In this document: positions 26,525 through 35,780 of the stretch, in pieces
How positions within the stretch are numbered: the stretch's first letter is position 1
How the letters are laid out: every line of letters begins with the position of its first letter
Assembly (NCBI RefSeq): GCF_009208585.1
Contig: NZ_WFLN01000006.1
Location: 124,001-188,000, forward strand
Direction of reading: 5' to 3'
DNA: 64,000 nt
Source of the DNA: Fluviispira multicolorata
GTDB lineage: Bacteria; Bdellovibrionota_B; Oligoflexia; Silvanigrellales; Silvanigrellaceae
The notes under the pieces: model-generated
The model's input: only the letters and a program-made list of their open reading frames with translations
Database searches by the model: none
Told to the model about the DNA's origin: nothing
Program-made: the position numbers and the translations under genes

Positions 26525-27208
26525 ATGCATTTTAAATTTATCAAATTTTTATCTTTATTTTTTATAACCTTAATTTTAATGAAATATTCTTCAGCACAAA
26601 GTGTAAATGAGAAAGAAAAATTTATGAACCAAATTCCAGAGCAAAGCCAAAACAAATTGAATATTCAAATTCCAAAAAAATTTACTAAAAAAGTTAAGCA
26701 AATAAATGTCAAAAGTGATAATGAAAATGCTGAGCTTATTCGCTATGAACGCTCCGATGGCATCAATTCTGGTGTTAAGGGAGAACATTTTAGCTTGCTT
26801 ATTAGTAAAAAAGGATACTTAAAAGGATTTACTCAAATGGATACTTCTTTAACTACGGGTAATTTACCCTCTAGTAAAGAAGCAGAAGAAATAGCAATGA
26901 AGTTTTTAAATGAACACGCTCCAGATCTTCTCTCTTCCTTTAAAATAAGTTGGATTGACAAGCATGATGAACAAATCCAAACCATGGATTATAAAAAAAT
27001 AGCTAATTTAACAATTTCAGGTATGAAAGTGAAAATGCAGAATACAAAAGATAAAAAATGGTTTTGGGTTATAGTAGGTACTAATCATAAAGTTATAATA
27101 TTTGAAAGAGACATTGTTTGGATTTCTTTCCCTGGACATCGCAAAACGGAAAAATGGTTGCATGATAGTTGGTTAGTAAATAATAACGTCGCTGATCTCA
27201 AAACATAG
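26525..27208 (+). CDS. Secreted hypothetical protein, copy 2
   Basis: 227 residues with a signal peptide ending at SSAQS. Near-identical to 2497-3171 over the first 214 or so residues, then the ends differ (WLVNNNVADLKT against WILSTNFPQ). Highly conserved stretches include SSKEAEEIAM, WIDKHDEQIQTMDYKKI and WISFPGHRKTEKWLHDSW. AAGGA precedes the ATG. It closes the operon. The conservation of the MFS/secreted pair in two places suggests a joint function outside or across the membrane. Confidence 0.75.
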   Translation: MHFKFIKFLSLFFITLILMKYSSAQSVNEKEKFMNQIPEQSQNKLNIQIPKKFTKKVKQINVKSDNENAELIRYERSDGINSGVKGEHFSLLISKKGYLKGFTQMDTSLTTGNLPSSKEAEEIAMKFLNEHAPDLLSSFKISWIDKHDEQIQTMDYKKIANLTISGMKVKMQNTKDKKWFWVIVGTNHKVIIFERDIVWISFPGHRKTEKWLHDSWLVNNNVADLKT

Positions 27209-27261
27209 TGTTGCTCAAAATTGAAGCTCCCATAACTGTAAACCTTAAATATAGTTTAAAC

Positions 27262-27437
27262 TAGCTCCTGGCTTTCTAGTTGAGAGATTTGGCATAAAAA
27301 CAGCTCTGATAGTTTTTGGCTGCATTCTTCTTCTCATATCATTTATTTTATATAAAGTAACAATCTTTAAAAAATTGAAGTTCTCTGAACTTAAAGATAC
27401 TAAAAATTTTTATATAAAACAAGGACATGTCAGTTGA
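27262..27437 (+). pseudogene. C-terminal fragment of an MFS transporter gene
   Basis: Matches the last 57 or so codons of the gene at 18480-19727, from GFLVERFGIKTAL onward to the stop at 27435-27437, with scattered differences and one small indel. There is no start and no upstream remainder. It lies downstream of the AfsA operon and just before the aconitase terminator, so it marks an old duplication of the cluster. Confidence 0.75.
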
Positions 27438-27443
27438 TATTTT

Positions 27444-27482
27444 TTAAAAATAAAAAACACACCTACTTTTTAAATAGGTGTG
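27444..27482 (-). terminator. Rho-independent terminator of aconitase
   Basis: On the minus strand an 8-base-pair stem (CACACCTA / TAGGTGTG, loop TTTAAAAAG) is followed by TTTTTTATTTTT. It lies about 30 bases after the aconitase stop. Confidence 0.85.
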
Positions 27483-27511
27483 CTCATGAGATCATTCATA
27501 TCTCTATTAGA

Positions 27512-29788
27512 TCACTTTTTACTAGATGCCGCAATTAAGTTCAACGCGCTGCCTGCTTTAAACCAACCGATTTGTTGATCATTAAAGGTATGATTCAACA
27601 GAATTTCTTCAGTCTTACCATCAGTATGCTTCACAGTTAAAGTGAGCTGTTTGCCCGGTGCAAGATCTTTTGGATTTAAAGCGAATGTGTCGTCTTCACG
27701 AATTTTTTCGTAATCAGCAGGAGTGGCGAATATTAAAGGTAACATACCTTGCTTTTTAAGGTTTGTTTCGTGAATACGTGCAAAGCTTTTTACAATAATT
27801 GCTTTGCCACCAAGGTGACGAGGTTCAAGCGCTGCATGCTCACGAGAGCTGCCTTCACCATAATTTTCTTCACCAACCACAATCCAACCAATCCCTTTGG
27901 CTTTGTAATCGCGAGCTGTTGCTGGAACAGCTCCATGAGTTCCAGATGTTTGATTTTTAACCTTATTTGGCTCACCGTTAAAAGAATTGATTGCCCCAAT
28001 AAGAAGGTTGTTAGAAATATTATCTAAGTGTCCACGGAATTTTAACCAACTTCCAGCCATAGAAATATGGTCTGTCGTACATTTGCCTTTTGCTTTAATG
28101 AGCAAACGAAGACCCATAAAATCAGAGTTCACGTTTGGTGCACTAAAAGGGTTGAGAGCTTGCAAACGATCGCTCTGTGGATTGATGCTGACAGAGACTT
28201 TTGAACCATCTTTTTCTGGCTCAATATAACCATGCTCATCCTTCACAAAGCCTTTGTCTGGAAGATCAAGACCTTTAGGTGGTTGAAGCATGATTTTCTC
28301 ACCTTTATCATTGGTGATTGGCTCTTTTGTAAAATCGATACTTAAATCGCCTGTAAGAGCAAAACCAATAACAGTTTCAGGAGATGCGACAAAGGCATGT
28401 GTCTTTGGATTTCCGTCGTTACGTGCTGTAAAGTTACGATTAAAACTTGTAATAATAGAGTTTTTCTCAAGAGCCCCATGGCGCTTCCATTGCCCAATGC
28501 AAGGTCCACAGGCATTGGCCATAACATTTGCACCCATTTGAGAGAGCACGCCAAGTTGTCCATCACGTTCAATGGTTGCACGCACTTGCTCACTACCAGG
28601 GGTGATTAAAAACTCACATTTTGCCTTTGCCCCTTGCCCCAAAGCCTGTTTTGCAACTGCAGTCACACGGTCAATGTCTTCGTAAGAAGAGTTTGTGCAA
28701 GAACCAATAAGGGCTGCACTCAATTTTTCGGGCCAGCCGTTTTGTTTAACAGCTTTTGCAAACTCAGAAATAGGAGTTGCAAGGTCTGGAGTGAATGGAC
28801 CATTGATATGTGGTTCGAGCGTGTCTAAATCTATAGTGATAACTTGATCATAGAATTTTTCAGGATTCTTTTCGACTTCTACGTCTGCTTTTAAGCAATC
28901 CGCTACGCCATCAGCCATTTTTGCAATTTCAGTTCTTTCTGTCTTTTTAAGATAATCAGACATACGGGAGTCATAAGGAAATAAGGAGGTTGTGGCTCCA
29001 ATTTCGGCACCCATATTACAAATTGTTCCTTTACCAGTACAAGAAAGTGATTCTGTACCTGCACCGAAATACTCAACAATAGCGCCTGTACCACCTTTTA
29101 CAGTGAGAATTCCGGCAAGCTTTAAAATAACATCTTTTGGAGAAGACCAACCTTTGAGCTTACCTGTGAGTTTTACACCAATAAGTTTTGGAAATTTGAG
29201 TTCCCATGGAATACCCGCCATAACGTCAACGGCATCTGCACCACCCACACCGATAGCAATCATGCCAAGGCCACCTGCATTTGGTGTGTGTGAGTCTGTA
29301 CCAATCATCATTCCGCCTGGAAATGCATAGTTTTCAAGTACAACTTGGTGAATAATTCCTGCTCCTGGTTTCCAAAAGCCAATACCGTATTTTCTAGAAA
29401 CATTTGCTAAGAATTCATAGACTTCCGCATTGTCGCGGTTTGCGGTTGCAAGATCTGTTGCCGCATTGATTTCCGCTTGAATAAGGTGGTCACAGTGAAC
29501 AGTAGAAGGCACGGCCACTTTTGGAATACCGGCTGACATAAACTGCAAGAGAGCCATTTGAGCAGTTGCATCTTGCATAGCAACACGGTCAGGGAAAAAG
29601 TCAACGTAGTCTTGCCCTCTTCCAAAAATTTTTAGCTCCGTTCCTTGACCACCATTTGCTGGTTTGAGGTGAGCATAAAGAATTTTTTCTGTGAACGTCA
29701 TTGGCCGCCCAAGCAGTTTACGCGCAGAGTCCACATTTGATTTAAAGTTTGCATACACTTTTTTCATCATATCAAGATCTTGCACCAT
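27512..29788 (-). CDS. acn: Aconitate hydratase (mitochondrial type)
   Basis: 758 residues, the length of the mitochondrial-type aconitases. It catalyses citrate to isocitrate in the TCA cycle with a [4Fe-4S] cluster. The three cluster cysteines are visible: C364 in [10 protein letters not shown] and C427/C430 in ACGPCIGQW. The swivel domain has [18 protein letters not shown] near the C-terminus, and [13 protein letters not shown] and [15 protein letters not shown] mark the N-terminal domains. A GGAGG ribosome site lies six bases before the ATG. It is followed by a clear terminator. No odd feature. Confidence 0.97.
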   Translation of the reverse strand: MVQDLDMMKKVYANFKSNVDSARKLLGRPMTFTEKILYAHLKPANGGQGTELKIFGRGQDYVDFFPDRVAMQDATAQMALLQFMSAGIPKVAVPSTVHCDHLIQAEINAATDLATANRDNAEVYEFLANVSRKYGIGFWKPGAGIIHQVVLENYAFPGGMMIGTDSHTPNAGGLGMIAIGVGGADAVDVMAGIPWELKFPKLIGVKLTGKLKGWSSPKDVILKLAGILTVKGGTGAIVEYFGAGTESLSCTGKGTICNMGAEIGATTSLFPYDSRMSDYLKKTERTEIAKMADGVADCLKADVEVEKNPEKFYDQVITIDLDTLEPHINGPFTPDLATPISEFAKAVKQNGWPEKLSAALIGSCTNSSYEDIDRVTAVAKQALGQGAKAKCEFLITPGSEQVRATIERDGQLGVLSQMGANVMANACGPCIGQWKRHGALEKNSIITSFNRNFTARNDGNPKTHAFVASPETVIGFALTGDLSIDFTKEPITNDKGEKIMLQPPKGLDLPDKGFVKDEHGYIEPEKDGSKVSVSINPQSDRLQALNPFSAPNVNSDFMGLRLLIKAKGKCTTDHISMAGSWLKFRGHLDNISNNLLIGAINSFNGEPNKVKNQTSGTHGAVPATARDYKAKGIGWIVVGEENYGEGSSREHAALEPRHLGGKAIIVKSFARIHETNLKKQGMLPLIFATPADYEKIREDDTFALNPKDLAPGKQLTLTVKHTDGKTEEILLNHTFNDQQIGWFKAGSALNLIAASSKK

Positions 29789-29964
29789 AAAAAACCTCCA
29801 TCAAAAACACAAGAAAAGGGCATGCCGCACATGCTTCTCTTCTATTGCTATGATCTTCTCGGCAACATTGGAACAAAGTGTGAAGCAAAAATTTTTTCCG
29901 ACCCATAAAAAAACTCAATATCTCTAAGGAACTGGCAAAAGCAAAAAAAAAATTTCAAAACTGC

Positions 29965-29993
29965 TTGACTCTTTTCTTGCGAAAGAATACCTA
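29965..29993 (+). promoter_or_regulatory. Possible promoter of tRNA-Glu 1
   Basis: TTGACT at 29965-29970, 17-base spacer, TACCTA at 29988-29993, and the tRNA starts at 30012. The -35 is good but the -10 is weak. Confidence 0.35.
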
Positions 29994-30011
29994 CCTTTTC
30001 ACGGAAGAAAT

Positions 30012-30087
30012 GGCCCTATCGTCTAGAGGCCTAGGACACCGCCCTTTCACGGCGGTAACACCGGTTCGAATCCGGTTAGGGTCACCA
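30012..30087 (+). tRNA. tRNA-Glu (UUC), copy 1
   Basis: 76 nt including encoded CCA. Acceptor stem GGCCCTA/TAGGGTC, D-loop with TCTAGAGGCCTAGG, anticodon arm CCGCC-CTTTCAC-GGCGG (anticodon TTC), T-arm CCGG-TTCGAAT-CCGG. The whole resembles E. coli tRNA-Glu. Confidence 0.95.
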
Positions 30088-30101
30088 TATTTTCCTAACT
30101 T

Positions 30102-30134
30102 AAAAAAAGCCAACCACATCGGTTGGCTTTTTTT
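30102..30134 (+). terminator. Rho-independent terminator after tRNA-Glu 1
   Basis: Stem AAAGCCAACC / GGTTGGCTTT with loop ACATC, followed by a run of Ts (30128-30134). It also has an A-run upstream, so it could work in both directions. Confidence 0.85.
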
Positions 30135-30244
30135 ATTGCTTAAAATTTAAAATTGATTCTAATAAAAATCTTCTTTCTTGACCTTAAAAAAGAAACCTCT
30201 TTGGAAAAAAACTACTTCCACTTGGATTTGCTTTTGCACACAAG

Positions 30245-30277
30245 TTGTTATTAAAAAATGTTTTTGCTAGATATGAT
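30245..30277 (+). promoter_or_regulatory. Possible promoter of tRNA-Glu 2
   Basis: TTGTTA at 30245-30250 lies 17 bases before TAGATA (30268-30273), and TATGAT at 30272-30277 overlaps it. The tRNA begins at 30290. The presence of a terminator after copy 1 implies that copy 2 needs its own promoter. Confidence 0.3.
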
Positions 30278-30289
30278 ATTTATGCTTAT

Positions 30290-30366
30290 GACCCTTTCGT
30301 CTAGCAGGTCCAGGACACCACCCTTTCACGGTGGCGACATGGGTTCAAATCCCTTAAGGGTCACCA
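30290..30366 (+). tRNA. tRNA-Glu (UUC), copy 2
   Basis: 77 nt including CCA. Acceptor stem GACCCTT/AAGGGTC, anticodon arm CCACC-CTTTCAC-GGTGG (TTC), T-arm GGG-TTCAAAT-CCC. Same anticodon as copy 1 but different acceptor, anticodon-stem and T-stem pairs. Confidence 0.93.
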
Positions 30367-30388
30367 CGAAAATTAAATTTTTAATTTT

Positions 30389-31345
30389 CTATTCAATAAT
30401 ATTAAAATGAGAAATTCTATAAATTGGCATATCTAGCGAAGGTGTTGCTCTGCCCGAATGTTGAGAATCAACAATAACATTAATAGCATCTTTGGCTTCA
30501 AGCGACATAAAAGCAATATTTAGATACTCATTTTCAAAATTACCGACAATATCGTATTCTTCCGCTATGTTTCTAATTTGCTCTGCTTTAAAAATTTGAT
30601 CATCAGCATGTGGATTATGTTTTAATATTAATTTATTTTTTTCAAAAGGAAAATTAAAATTTTGCAACTGTTGTTCAGTGCCCTTCAGCATTGAATGTGA
30701 ATATCTACCTGTTAAATAAAAAATAGCGATATCATTTTTATTTAATTCATTTACAAAAATATCTGCATTGTTCATTAATTTATCATATTTTACTAAAGTA
30801 TTGCCATCAAAAAATTTTCTCTTCCAAAATCTTTCGACAGCTGAAAAGACACTCATCATTTCTTGATTTCTTAAATCAAAACCCGAATTTTCAAAAGCAT
30901 GTGACAAACTGTAACCAATATGACTGTAATTTAATTTTGCAATTTTTTGTAAGAGCCTTTTATCAAAATGATGCGAAGCTTCAGACGCAAGCCATTCATT
31001 TAAAATACCAAGAGTTCTATAACCCACATCAAATAAAGTGCCATCTAAATCAAAAACACATGCTGGTTTCCTTTTAGAATTTTTAGTTTTTTTCAAAATT
31101 AAATCTAAAATTTCTTGAGAAGATCTGTCATAAATATCCCAAGATTTTGGCTCAGAACGATAAATACGACTGCGTGGGTGAGGGTGGGGCAACCCAGCTG
31201 TGACTTGCTCACTTAAATAAGTTTTAATTGTTTCTTTAAGAGATTGTAATGCTTTTTCAAGAATGGGATGATGGGTCGAATCGGATTCTTTTTTAATTGT
31301 ATCCATTTGTGTCTGCAAAAGATGCCACAATTCATTTGTATCCAT
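30389..31345 (-). CDS. HAD-family hydrolase-like protein
   Basis: 318 residues from the ATG at 31345, preferred over 31378 because AGGA lies nine bases before it. About 90 residues of helix come first, then a HAD motif I (ACVFDLDGTLFDVGYRT), a helical cap region (residues about 115-200) and motif II in IAIFYLTGRYSHSML (Thr). Lys-containing ILKHNP may be motif III, and later IVGNFENEYLNIAF fits motif IV with an acidic pair. Substrate unknown. It is followed (upstream in transcription) by folP with a 51-base gap, so a shared transcript is likely; an otherwise missing phosphatase step in folate synthesis is only a speculation. Confidence 0.7.
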   Translation of the reverse strand: MDTNELWHLLQTQMDTIKKESDSTHHPILEKALQSLKETIKTYLSEQVTAGLPHPHPRSRIYRSEPKSWDIYDRSSQEILDLILKKTKNSKRKPACVFDLDGTLFDVGYRTLGILNEWLASEASHHFDKRLLQKIAKLNYSHIGYSLSHAFENSGFDLRNQEMMSVFSAVERFWKRKFFDGNTLVKYDKLMNNADIFVNELNKNDIAIFYLTGRYSHSMLKGTEQQLQNFNFPFEKNKLILKHNPHADDQIFKAEQIRNIAEEYDIVGNFENEYLNIAFMSLEAKDAINVIVDSQHSGRATPSLDMPIYRISHFNIIE

Positions 31346-31396
31346 TATTTTTATTCCTAATTTTAAATAATCATTCAAAGCTCATTTTATTTTATA

Positions 31397-32251
31397 TCAT
31401 TCTATATTTAAATTTAACTCACTTGGCAGAATATGCGAGCGAATTATTTTTGCTCCAAATTCAAGACATTTAATTTCAAATTGTTTACTTACATGATCGC
31501 GAGAAAAAGGCTCTACCAGCTCAGGATAAAGTTTTCCTAAAAAAGTCTTACGTGACAGACCAATTAAAACTGCTTTTTTAAGATTCAAAAGAGAATCAAT
31601 GCCTTCCTGCGAAAGCAACTCTAAATTATTTTCAAGCGATTTTCCAAAACCTATACCCGGATCGATTGCAATTGTCTTCACCCCACATTGCTCAGCATAT
31701 TGAATTCTTTCCTGCAAAAATGTGGTCACTTCAGCAATGCAACTGTTATAAACAGGATTTACTTGCATATCTTTAGGTGTTCCCTGCATATGCATAATAA
31801 TATAGCCAAGATTATATTGAGCGGCCACATGTGCAGTAGAACACATAACTCCCATGACGTTTTCAATTCGTAACCCTGAAAATATATCATTTACAATGTC
31901 TATTAAGCCTTCCTGAGCAAGTTTATGAGCGACAATAGGTGAATAAGTGTCAAGACTGATAAGAACGTTGGCAGGAATTCTTTTTCTTGCTTCTACAATG
32001 GCCCCGTACACACGCTTTAACTCTTCTTCAGGATTCACATAAGCGGCATTTGGACGACTCGAAGCCCCTCCAAAATCAAGAATTTTTGCACCTGCTTCTA
32101 CCAAACTATCAATACGTGATAAAGCACATTTATTATCAATATACTTACCCCCATCACTAAAGCTATCAGGGGTTAAATTGACAATTCCCATCCAAATATT
32201 TTTATGCTCTGAACACAAATTATTAAGTTTTTCAGCACCTGTTAAATTCAT
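31397..32251 (-). CDS. folP: Dihydropteroate synthase
   Basis: 284 residues, normal length. It condenses 4-aminobenzoate with dihydropterin diphosphate in folate synthesis. Diagnostic motifs: MGIVNLTPDSFSDGG (diphosphate loop), LDFGGASSRPNA (in place of the usual DxGxxSTRPG), ISLDTYSP, IIMHMQGTPKDMQ, AIDPGIGFGKSLENNLELL and LIGLSRKTFLG. Position of the Arg in the GASSRP loop is conserved. Likely first gene of a two-gene unit with the HAD protein. Confidence 0.95.
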   Translation of the reverse strand: MNLTGAEKLNNLCSEHKNIWMGIVNLTPDSFSDGGKYIDNKCALSRIDSLVEAGAKILDFGGASSRPNAAYVNPEEELKRVYGAIVEARKRIPANVLISLDTYSPIVAHKLAQEGLIDIVNDIFSGLRIENVMGVMCSTAHVAAQYNLGYIIMHMQGTPKDMQVNPVYNSCIAEVTTFLQERIQYAEQCGVKTIAIDPGIGFGKSLENNLELLSQEGIDSLLNLKKAVLIGLSRKTFLGKLYPELVEPFSRDHVSKQFEIKCLEFGAKIIRSHILPSELNLNIE

Positions 32252-32433
32252 TTAATATCCTAAAATATATTTTTAACATAATTCAAGCCTAAATACTGGC
32301 AGGAATATTTAAGTAAATACAAAAAAAAGAAATAAAAATCAAATATACTTTTATAAGCAAAAATATTTATTTGACTTTTATTTCTTTTTTTAACTATTGT
32401 TTTATCTACTTTTATGATGAAAAATATCAAATA

Positions 32434-33294
32434 TTAGTATTTGATTATGAAGTTAACATAAGCATTTTTAGGGCGAGATTCTCCAATACCAGAGTTTGCA
32501 CTCCAGCCTGCAATAAATGGTTTATTTGCAACTGCTCTATTAAATTTAAGGTTGTAATCAGGGAGTTTTAAAACAACTTTATGATTATGCTTACCCGAAC
32601 TTTGGGTGTTTATTTTGCGAGTTAAAACGCTATTATTAAAATCTCTATTACCACTTCCAGGCAAATTATTTGGCTTATTTAGTTGCTGAACAGAATAATA
32701 TGCATCATCGAGACTATGCACATGTTCACCACTATTTTCGGTAAAAAATGTCAACTCTCTTGCTTTTGGAAGAGCAGTCCCTTCTACAGTCAAATTAATA
32801 TCAGAAATCCAAAAACCACCCGGTTGATGGGCATGGCTCAAATTAGCAGTGTCTTGAATAGAACCCACTCGTTCTCCTGTATTTCCTCCCTTTCTCATAG
32901 CATTACGAGTAGAAGCGACTGGAGCATTAATTTCCGCATAACTCACTCCTCGTAAAAATAAACCACGATAATCAGGAATATTAAACGTAGTGGAACCATC
33001 TCCATCCCCATGACTTGTTCCAATAACTTCAAATAACCTAGCATATTGAATGCGATTTAATTCACGTCCATCACATAAAAAATATCCTTTTGGAAAATTA
33101 CTACTTGCAAAAGTTAAAACAGAGCCTGTAGGAATTATTGGTTGTCTTTGTTTCATGATTTCTAATTCAATTGCACGCATTCTATCATCAATACTTGCAA
33201 TTTCATAATTAATTTCTTCACTATTTTGTGCATGTGTAAAGGTAGAAAAAGAAAATGCTGAAATTAACATCATTTTTGAAAATATATTTTTCAT
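32434..33294 (-). CDS. Exported phage tail-collar-like protein
   Basis: 286 residues from the ATG at 33294, chosen because GAGG precedes it and it yields a signal peptide (MKNIFSKMMLISAFSFSTFTHA). A short helical stretch (IASIDDRMRAIELEIMKQ) is followed by a tail-collar domain: PTGSVLTFASSNFPKGYFLCDGRELNR-type sequence, then TFNIPDYRGLFLRGVS. The C-terminal half has several histidines in HVHSLDDAYYS and GKHNHKVVLK, as in receptor-binding collar proteins. No other phage gene is near, so it is probably a surface or secreted protein of the host rather than a prophage part. Confidence 0.75.
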   Translation of the reverse strand: MKNIFSKMMLISAFSFSTFTHAQNSEEINYEIASIDDRMRAIELEIMKQRQPIIPTGSVLTFASSNFPKGYFLCDGRELNRIQYARLFEVIGTSHGDGDGSTTFNIPDYRGLFLRGVSYAEINAPVASTRNAMRKGGNTGERVGSIQDTANLSHAHQPGGFWISDINLTVEGTALPKARELTFFTENSGEHVHSLDDAYYSVQQLNKPNNLPGSGNRDFNNSVLTRKINTQSSGKHNHKVVLKLPDYNLKFNRAVANKPFIAGWSANSGIGESRPKNAYVNFIIKY

Positions 33295-33500
33295 TTTAAC
33301 CTCAAGTATAAATTTTGGTTTAAAAAAAGAACTTACAAATATCAAAGCACTTATTAAATTATTTTTATAAAACATGTCAATATAAAATAATTATTTTTTA
33401 TTTATTGATTTTTATACTTAATTATATATATTAAATTTGTTTTTTGTGTAATATTAATGTTTTTATGTCTATATTTTGCTCAATTTTAAGGAGTTTATAA

Positions 33501-35723
33501 ATGAAAATAAAAATGCTTTATTTTTCATTATTTTTTATGACATCTAGTCTAATAATTCTTTCTACACATGCAGAAAGTTTTTCACGTGGAAAAAGAAGCG
33601 TTATTTGGAATGAAAGTGGAACTTTCCAAAGCATTTCAATAAATAATGAAAAACTTTGCGCTATAAAAAGTAACAGTAATGAAACTGCTTGCTTTAATTT
33701 ATATTACGATAAAACACGCCTTCCGCCACAACAGTTTTCAATATCTGGAAAATATAAACTTATATCAATGGGTGAACGCCATACATGTGCAATATCAAAT
33801 ATTGATTCTTCACTCTATTGTTGGGGTTTCAATAAAAGTGGACAAATAGGAATTGAGAATAATAACACTTATATCAAAGAACCTTCAAAAGTTAATTTTC
33901 AAAAAGAAATTATTTCTATATCAACTTCACAAGCTAACACATACGTAGTTGACAAAGATGGAGACATATGGGGTTGGGGCACGAATATGCACAACCAAAT
34001 ACCAAACTCTAATTTTATAACTTATCTTGCCTCAAATATTCCTAGAAAAATTCCTAATAGTAAAAAGTTTTTTGCAATCAGTTCAGGTGATTATTTTATG
34101 TGCTCACTTAGCTTTGAGGGAATGAATGGCACAGAAAAATATGGAAATATTTACTGTGTAGGTGACAATAAATATGGACAACATGGAAACGGTAAAGATG
34201 CACATGATGTCATTTATTTAACTAAAATAAGTTATAAAAACTACATAAGTCTTGCAGCAGGTAAAACACATATTTGTGCAATTACAACCGAAAAAAAACT
34301 CGAATGCTGGGGTAATAATAATTTTGGTCAACTTTCATATGATCCAAAAAACACCTCGTATCTGACAACCCCGCATCCAGTTATTAGCTTGAATGATTCA
34401 AATTTCCAAAATCTAAAATTTAAATCACTCGCACTCACTGATAATTCTACTTGTGCAATCACAACTGAAAATATTCCATATTGTTTTGGCGACAATACAT
34501 ACGGTCAATTAGGTGGAGAACCTGAAAGCGGAGCAGAGCCAATTACATCGTTAAGTGGATTTACATATTATTCTCATTATAAGCCTAAAAAGCTTATGCC
34601 ATCTACAGAAGTAAAAGTTAAATCAATCGCAGGCAATGCAAGATCAACGTGTATCGTAACACAAAATAATGAACTTCAGTGCTTTGGTTTTATACAAAAA
34701 AACACTTATTCAAGTTTGAGCATGGGAAGTAATTATATTTGCGGAATAAGTTCTTATAACACACGCGCATTTTGTTCTAATTTAGAAGATGGACTTTCTG
34801 GTCATTTTGCAAATCCGTGGAATGCACCACTTGTAACGCCTTGGGCAAGTTCACAATCTTTTTCACAAGTGAGCGTAGGTATTTATCACTCCTGTGGAGT
34901 CACAAATGAATCTCCACACAATACATACTGCTGGTCTAATCCTGAGACGTCTGAAATGAGTAAAAGAACTCACCCACAAATTGTTGAACAGTTAAATGAA
35001 CCCATGAGTAAAATTGTAGTTGGAAGCGCTCATTCCTGTGCAATTAGCAAACAAACTGGAAGCTTATTCTGTTCAGGCAATAATGGTGCCGGACAATTAG
35101 GCAATGGAAATTTTATGAGCACCGTTCAAACACTTCACTATAATAAAGTTATTTTACCAAATGTTTCATTTAAAGATATTGCATTAAGTGATTATGCAAC
35201 TTGTGCTGTTTCAACGGAAAACGACGTATATTGTTTTGGCATTAATAAATATGGTGAATTAGGAAATGGAGGTTTTTACAGCCAAGTTAAAAATACACCA
35301 CAAAAAATTAAAAATATTAAATTAAAAAGTATTTCTGGCGGTAACAATTTCTTTTGTGGAATGAAAGCAAATGCATCAGAAAATGAAAATAAAGTTATTT
35401 GTTGGGGAGACAACAGTGAAGGACAAATTGGTCTAACTCATAAAAGAAAATCTAGCAAAACCGTTGAATTACCAAATAGTAAAAATTTTATTTCTGTAAA
35501 TACATATGTAAGTACAACTTGTTTAATTAGTAAAAATAATGAAGCATTTTGTTTAGGAAATAATTTAAATGGTATAATCAGCTCAGACAACCCATACGAA
35601 GCAATTTACGCTCCCATTCATGTTCAAAGCAACAAAAAATTCAATGCAATAAGCATTGGCAACAAAAAAGCATGTGGAATTCTTACCAGTGATAAAACAG
35701 TTTTCTGCTGGGGAAATCAATAA
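33501..35723 (+). CDS. Exported RCC1-repeat (beta-propeller) protein
   Basis: 740 residues with a signal peptide (LFFMTSSLIILSTHAES). The rest is a series of RCC1-type repeats of about 50-65 residues, each built like HTCAISN...LYCWGFNKSGQIG, CAITTEKKLECWGNNNFGQL, SCAISKQTGSLFCSGNNGAGQLG and VICWGDNSEGQIG. The paired cysteines in each repeat (CAI...CWG) would form disulfides in the periplasm or outside the cell. Two seven-bladed propellers would account for the length. It precedes the lipoprotein and RHS toxin on the same strand, with a terminator in between. Ligand or partner unknown. Confidence 0.85.
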   Translation: MKIKMLYFSLFFMTSSLIILSTHAESFSRGKRSVIWNESGTFQSISINNEKLCAIKSNSNETACFNLYYDKTRLPPQQFSISGKYKLISMGERHTCAISNIDSSLYCWGFNKSGQIGIENNNTYIKEPSKVNFQKEIISISTSQANTYVVDKDGDIWGWGTNMHNQIPNSNFITYLASNIPRKIPNSKKFFAISSGDYFMCSLSFEGMNGTEKYGNIYCVGDNKYGQHGNGKDAHDVIYLTKISYKNYISLAAGKTHICAITTEKKLECWGNNNFGQLSYDPKNTSYLTTPHPVISLNDSNFQNLKFKSLALTDNSTCAITTENIPYCFGDNTYGQLGGEPESGAEPITSLSGFTYYSHYKPKKLMPSTEVKVKSIAGNARSTCIVTQNNELQCFGFIQKNTYSSLSMGSNYICGISSYNTRAFCSNLEDGLSGHFANPWNAPLVTPWASSQSFSQVSVGIYHSCGVTNESPHNTYCWSNPETSEMSKRTHPQIVEQLNEPMSKIVVGSAHSCAISKQTGSLFCSGNNGAGQLGNGNFMSTVQTLHYNKVILPNVSFKDIALSDYATCAVSTENDVYCFGINKYGELGNGGFYSQVKNTPQKIKNIKLKSISGGNNFFCGMKANASENENKVICWGDNSEGQIGLTHKRKSSKTVELPNSKNFISVNTYVSTTCLISKNNEAFCLGNNLNGIISSDNPYEAIYAPIHVQSNKKFNAISIGNKKACGILTSDKTVFCWGNQ

Positions 35724-35735
35724 GTATAAATTTTT

Positions 35736-35766
35736 GTGCCTTTTAAATAATAAGGCACTTTTTTTT
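35736..35766 (+). terminator. Terminator after the RCC1 gene
   Basis: Stem GTGCCTT / AAGGCAC followed by eight Ts, ending just before the next gene's ribosome site (AAGGATT). Confidence 0.8.
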
Positions 35767-35780
35767 AAGGATTAAAAAAA

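Noticed and set aside
29965..30150. 61-codon frame through tRNA-Glu 1 and its terminator
   Set aside because: It overlaps a clear tRNA and terminator and has no ribosome site.
30368..30389. AT-only hairpin after tRNA-Glu 2 as a terminator
   Set aside because: The stem contains almost only A-T pairs and lacks a following T-run; support is too weak.
32434..33294. Prophage, based on the tail-collar domain
   Set aside because: The protein has a signal peptide and no other phage structural, integrase or lysis gene is near.
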